From: Acididesulfobacillus acetoxydans
GTDB lineage: Bacteria > Bacillota > Desulfitobacteriia > Desulfitobacteriales > Desulfitobacteriaceae
Strand: one strand, 5' to 3'
Length of the DNA: 24,478 bases
Assembly: GCF_900016645.1 (NCBI RefSeq)
Contig: NZ_CDGJ01000125.1
Translations under genes and position numbers: made by a program
Shown here: positions 22,400-24,478 of the stretch, piece after piece
How the letters are laid out: every line of letters begins with the position of its first letter
Position numbering within the stretch: position 1 is the stretch's first letter
The notes under the pieces: model-generated
The model's input: only the letters and a program-made list of their open reading frames with translations
Told to the model about the DNA's origin: nothing
Database searches by the model: none

Positions 22400-23548
22400 T
22401 CAGAAGAGTGGGTTTCCCGGCGGGAAGTGTTCGCGCCGGTTGGAAACGTATCCCGTAACGTGGATGTCGCCCGTTTCCCTGCTCACTTCGATCCCGGTGA
22501 GGTGAACGGCGTCACTCATCCGGGCCGCCGTGAATCCGGAGAAAGGGGAAGGGCCGTTGCCGCCGACGAATTTGGGGGCGAGAAAAAACTCAATCTTATC
22601 CAGCAAGCCGCCTGTCAAGAGCTGCCCTGCCAATCCGCCCCCTCCTTCGAGCAAAACCGCCGTCCAACCACGCGCTGCGAGGTCCCGCAGCAGGGTTTCC
22701 AAGGGGACGTAACGGGAGGTTTCGTATAGCCAGACTTCGACAGCCCGGAGGCGGCGCAGGCGTTCCGCCTTGTCACGACTGGCCGCGGCAGTGGTGGCGA
22801 TAATGCAGGGGGCAGATGGGGATGAGGAAAGAACTTGGGCATCTTCCGGCAAGCTCAGGGTACCGTCGACGACCAGGCGGACAGGGTCCCTGCCGCCGGG
22901 AAGGCGACAGGTCAAGCGAGGGTTGTCCTGCCGCACTGTTCCGCTCCCGACCATAATAACATCGGCAAGGTTGCGCAAGCGCTGCGAGGCTTCGCGGGAT
23001 TGGGGGGAACTGACCCAGCGTGAGTCTCCGCTTTCGGTGGAAATCCGTCCATCCAGTGTAAGGGCTGATTTGTACGTCACGAACGGCAACCCGGTCACGA
23101 TGGACTTGAGAAAGACTTCGTTGAGCCGCCCGGCTTCATCGGCCATAAGTCCGACCTTGACATCCAGGCCGGCCTCGAGCAAGCGTTCGATGCCGCGGCC
23201 GGCGACGAGAGGATTAGGGTCAGGCATAGCAATAACGACTTTTTGCAGACCGGCCCGAATCAGGGCGTCTGCACAGGGGGGAGTGCGGCCATAATGTGAG
23301 CACGGTTCCAAAGTGACGTAAGCGGTGGCCCCCTGAGCACGGTTTTCCGCGGCTGCCAGGGCGTGGAGTTCGGCGTGGGGTGTTCCCGCTTTGTGGTGAA
23401 ATCCTTCGCCGACAATTTCGCCGTCACGCACGATGACACAGCCTACCATGGGGTTGGGGCCGGTCCTCCCTTCGGCCTGCCGGGCCAAGCGCAACGCCCT
23501 TTGCATATACTCGCGGTCTGATGGTGTAAAGACTGTTTCTTCGTTCAT
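22400..23548 (-). CDS. ribD: Bifunctional diaminohydroxyphosphoribosylaminopyrimidine deaminase / 5-amino-6-(5-phosphoribosylamino)uracil reductase
   Basis: The 382-aa enzyme carries out the second and third steps of riboflavin synthesis. The N-terminal zinc deaminase domain has His58 and Glu60 in PHAELHAL, and Cys83 and Cys92 in EPCSHYGRTPPC. The C-terminal reductase domain has SALTLDGRIS, SRWVSS and VGSGTVRQDNPRLT, followed by LLEGGGGLAGQLL. I chose ATG 23548, 10 bases after GGGAGAAG and at the usual family start. The same frame stays open for 92 more codons upstream, but those have no family similarity and run through the leader into the intron end. It is the first gene of ribD-ribE-ribBA-ribH. 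Confidence 0.96.
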   Translation of the reverse strand: MNEETVFTPSDREYMQRALRLARQAEGRTGPNPMVGCVIVRDGEIVGEGFHHKAGTPHAELHALAAAENRAQGATAYVTLEPCSHYGRTPPCADALIRAGLQKVVIAMPDPNPLVAGRGIERLLEAGLDVKVGLMADEAGRLNEVFLKSIVTGLPFVTYKSALTLDGRISTESGDSRWVSSPQSREASQRLRNLADVIMVGSGTVRQDNPRLTCRLPGGRDPVRLVVDGTLSLPEDAQVLSSSPSAPCIIATTAAASRDKAERLRRLRAVEVWLYETSRYVPLETLLRDLAARGWTAVLLEGGGGLAGQLLTGGLLDKIEFFLAPKFVGGNGPSPFSGFTAARMSDAVHLTGIEVSRETGDIHVTGYVSNRREHFPPGNPLF

Positions 23549-23743
23549 CGTGATGTCACTTCTCCCGTTTTTCTCAGTTCGGCCGGAGCCGGTGCAGTAC
23601 CGTCTCCGGCCCGCCTGTGAAGGCTGCAACCCGGCAACCTCTGAGATTGCCCGGATCGGGGGAGGACCCGGGATATGCGGGTACCGTGGCCCCTGCGGCC
23701 GGCGAGCGAGAACAACCTGCGCCGACAGTCGACCCCCGCGGCG
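23549..23743 (-). promoter_or_regulatory. ribD leader downstream of the group II intron
   Basis: This 195-base GC-rich leader is the 3' exon of the intron. The conserved FMN riboswitch blocks (GGGCAGGGTGAAATTCCC, GGTGAAATTCC, CCGACAGT) are absent on the coding strand. The strongest structure is a hairpin at about 23580-23610 (GGCCGGAG/CTCCGGCC with further CGGT/ACCG pairing), without a U-tract, about 30 bases before the start codon. The promoter must lie within or upstream of the intron. Confidence 0.5.
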
Positions 23744-24478
23744 ATCGGGTAGGAGGCTGGTCATTAATTGGCCAGCCGACCTCCCACAGCACCGTACGTA
23801 CCGTTCGGTATACGGCGCCTCCAAAGTTTACACGTTATTTGGCAGAGTAGCATTGACTAAAACTGGGGTATCCTGCGCGTTCGATGCGTTTGTTGGATAA
23901 GGACATTGTCAAAATGTGGCTATGGGCTACTCGCCAATAGCCCTTTCTTGTGTTTGCCCACATCCATGCTTGCTCCTTCTTGATGCCAAGCTTCTGCAAG
24001 TTCGCGTATCGTGTGCGTACTCTCTTCCATCGTTTCCATGTGACCATCCGAATTCGACTTCGTAGCCATTCGTCCATCTTTCCGAGTAACGCTTTGGCGT
24101 CTGCCAGTTTAAAGTAATTGGTCCATCCTCGGATGATGTAATTGAGTTTTGCCTTTCTCTCCTCGATTCCCATCCCGTTGCTCCGTCCGGTGACTTTCCG
24201 GATCTTGTCCTTTAGCTTCAGGATGCTTTTCGGGTGGATTCTCAGTCGTCCTCTTCCTTTGTGGATGTAGAAGCCGTATCCCAGATACTTGACTTTCCTC
24301 ACGTGTGCCACGCTTGTTTTCTCCTTATTGACTCTGAGGAATAGTTTCCCTTCGATATAAGGAACAATATGGTCTAGCGTTCGCCGGGCCGCTTTCTCGC
24401 TTTTGCAGAAAATCATCATGTCATCCGCGTAGCGTACGAAGCGATGCCCACGCTTTTCTAGCTCGTGGTCACAAACGT
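23744..24478 (-). mobile_element. Group II intron, 3' part (domain IV ORF, domains V and VI)
   Basis: Domain V lies at 23819-23789 on the minus strand: a GCGCCGTA...TACGGTGC stem with an ACCGAACGGT hairpin inside. The domain VI stem follows (about 23785-23751), and the RNA ends in CTACCCGAT at 23744, the usual bacterial 3' end form. The reverse transcriptase ORF stops 15 bases before domain V. The 5' part is outside the window. The intron is inserted in the same orientation as the rib operon, upstream of ribD. Confidence 0.85.
23835..24478 (-). CDS. ltrA: Group II intron reverse transcriptase/maturase, C-terminal part
   Basis: The frame is open to the window edge, so at least 214 C-terminal residues are seen and the start lies outside. 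The reverse transcriptase catalytic motif appears as GHRFVRYADDMMIF near 24441-24405, followed by the thumb and maturase (X) domain with LNYIIRGWTNYFKLADAKAL. The tail WANTRKGYWRVAHSHI...AGYPSF is typical of bacterial intron-encoded proteins. I see no H-N-H endonuclease domain, as the protein ends soon after the maturase part. The visible part has no stop or frameshift, so the intron may still be active. The protein helps its own intron splice and move by retrohoming. Confidence 0.93.
   Translation of the reverse strand, partial: VCDHELEKRGHRFVRYADDMMIFCKSEKAARRTLDHIVPYIEGKLFLRVNKEKTSVAHVRKVKYLGYGFYIHKGRGRLRIHPKSILKLKDKIRKVTGRSNGMGIEERKAKLNYIIRGWTNYFKLADAKALLGKMDEWLRSRIRMVTWKRWKRVRTRYANLQKLGIKKEQAWMWANTRKGYWRVAHSHILTMSLSNKRIERAGYPSFSQCYSAK

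Noticed and set aside
23549..23743. FMN riboswitch before ribD
   Set aside because: Only the ribosome binding site GGGAGAAG and one loosely similar segment resemble the RFN element. The invariant GGTGAAATTCC-type blocks are missing.
23549..23824. N-terminal extension of ribD by 92 codons
   Set aside because: The extra residues have no similarity to RibD, run into the intron end and lack a binding site. The start at 23548 fits the family and has one.

Overview
The window looks like a chromosomal segment of a moderately GC-rich, endospore-forming anaerobic Firmicute, probably a clostridium of the Peptococcaceae/Desulfotomaculum type. This is inferred from Shine-Dalgarno sites of the AAGGAGG type, TTGxxx-N17-TATAAT promoters, a CtsR-type heat-shock operator, coat-F-like spore proteins, a SigH-like sigma factor, a UbiD-family decarboxylase with a small LpdD-like partner, and an iron-sulfur flavoprotein. 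Most genes are core metabolism or stress genes. The accessory content is a group II intron cut by the right edge, a probable IS200/IS605 remnant, and an unusual number of short tandem-repeat arrays.

Layout. 80-832 (+): conserved-looking protein of unknown function. 1066-2253 (-): THUMP-domain RNA methyltransferase. 2281-3384: about 1.1 kb with no supportable gene. 3473-4417 (+): S66-family LD-carboxypeptidase, perhaps behind a 26-codon leader ORF. 4604-5830 (-): aspartate kinase. 5880-6870: mostly non-coding, but with a compact transcription unit at 6442-6694 (promoter, 33-aa ORF, 6-aa ORF, terminator). 6871-7443 (+): iron-sulfur flavoprotein. 7723-9483 (+): phosphoglucomutase/phosphomannomutase. 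9618-13452 (+): type II DnaJ homologue and ClpB, behind a sigma-A promoter overlapped by a CtsR box. 13705-16001 (+): LpdD-like protein and UbiD-family decarboxylase. 16124-16654 (+): DUF2007-like tail-anchored protein. 16673-17304 (+): MarR regulator with an inverted repeat filling its promoter spacer. 17536-17955 (+): two small helical coat-F-like proteins, closed by a very strong bidirectional terminator. 18130-19510 (-): membrane protein and SigH-like sigma factor. 19720-23548 (-): riboflavin operon ribD-ribE-ribBA-ribH. 23744-24478 (-): 3' part of a group II intron with its reverse transcriptase.

How the genes work together. The four rib genes encode the enzymes from GTP and ribulose-5-phosphate to riboflavin, apart from the dephosphorylation step. 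Flavin supply also feeds the prenylated-FMN cofactor expected for the UbiD enzyme and the FMN of the flavoprotein, although no shared control is visible. DnaJ and ClpB form a disaggregation module under probable CtsR control. The most unusual general feature is that at least five different short tandem-repeat families (11, 19, 24, 36 and a dispersed 35 bp) lie at or just after stop codons, and repeat-like expansions also occur inside the DUF2007 protein and near the end of ribE. The rib operon has no recognisable FMN riboswitch in the leader left between the intron and ribD. I found no defence system or other clearly new multi-gene system. The best candidates for something undescribed are the micro-ORF unit at 6442-6694 and the stop-codon-associated repeats.
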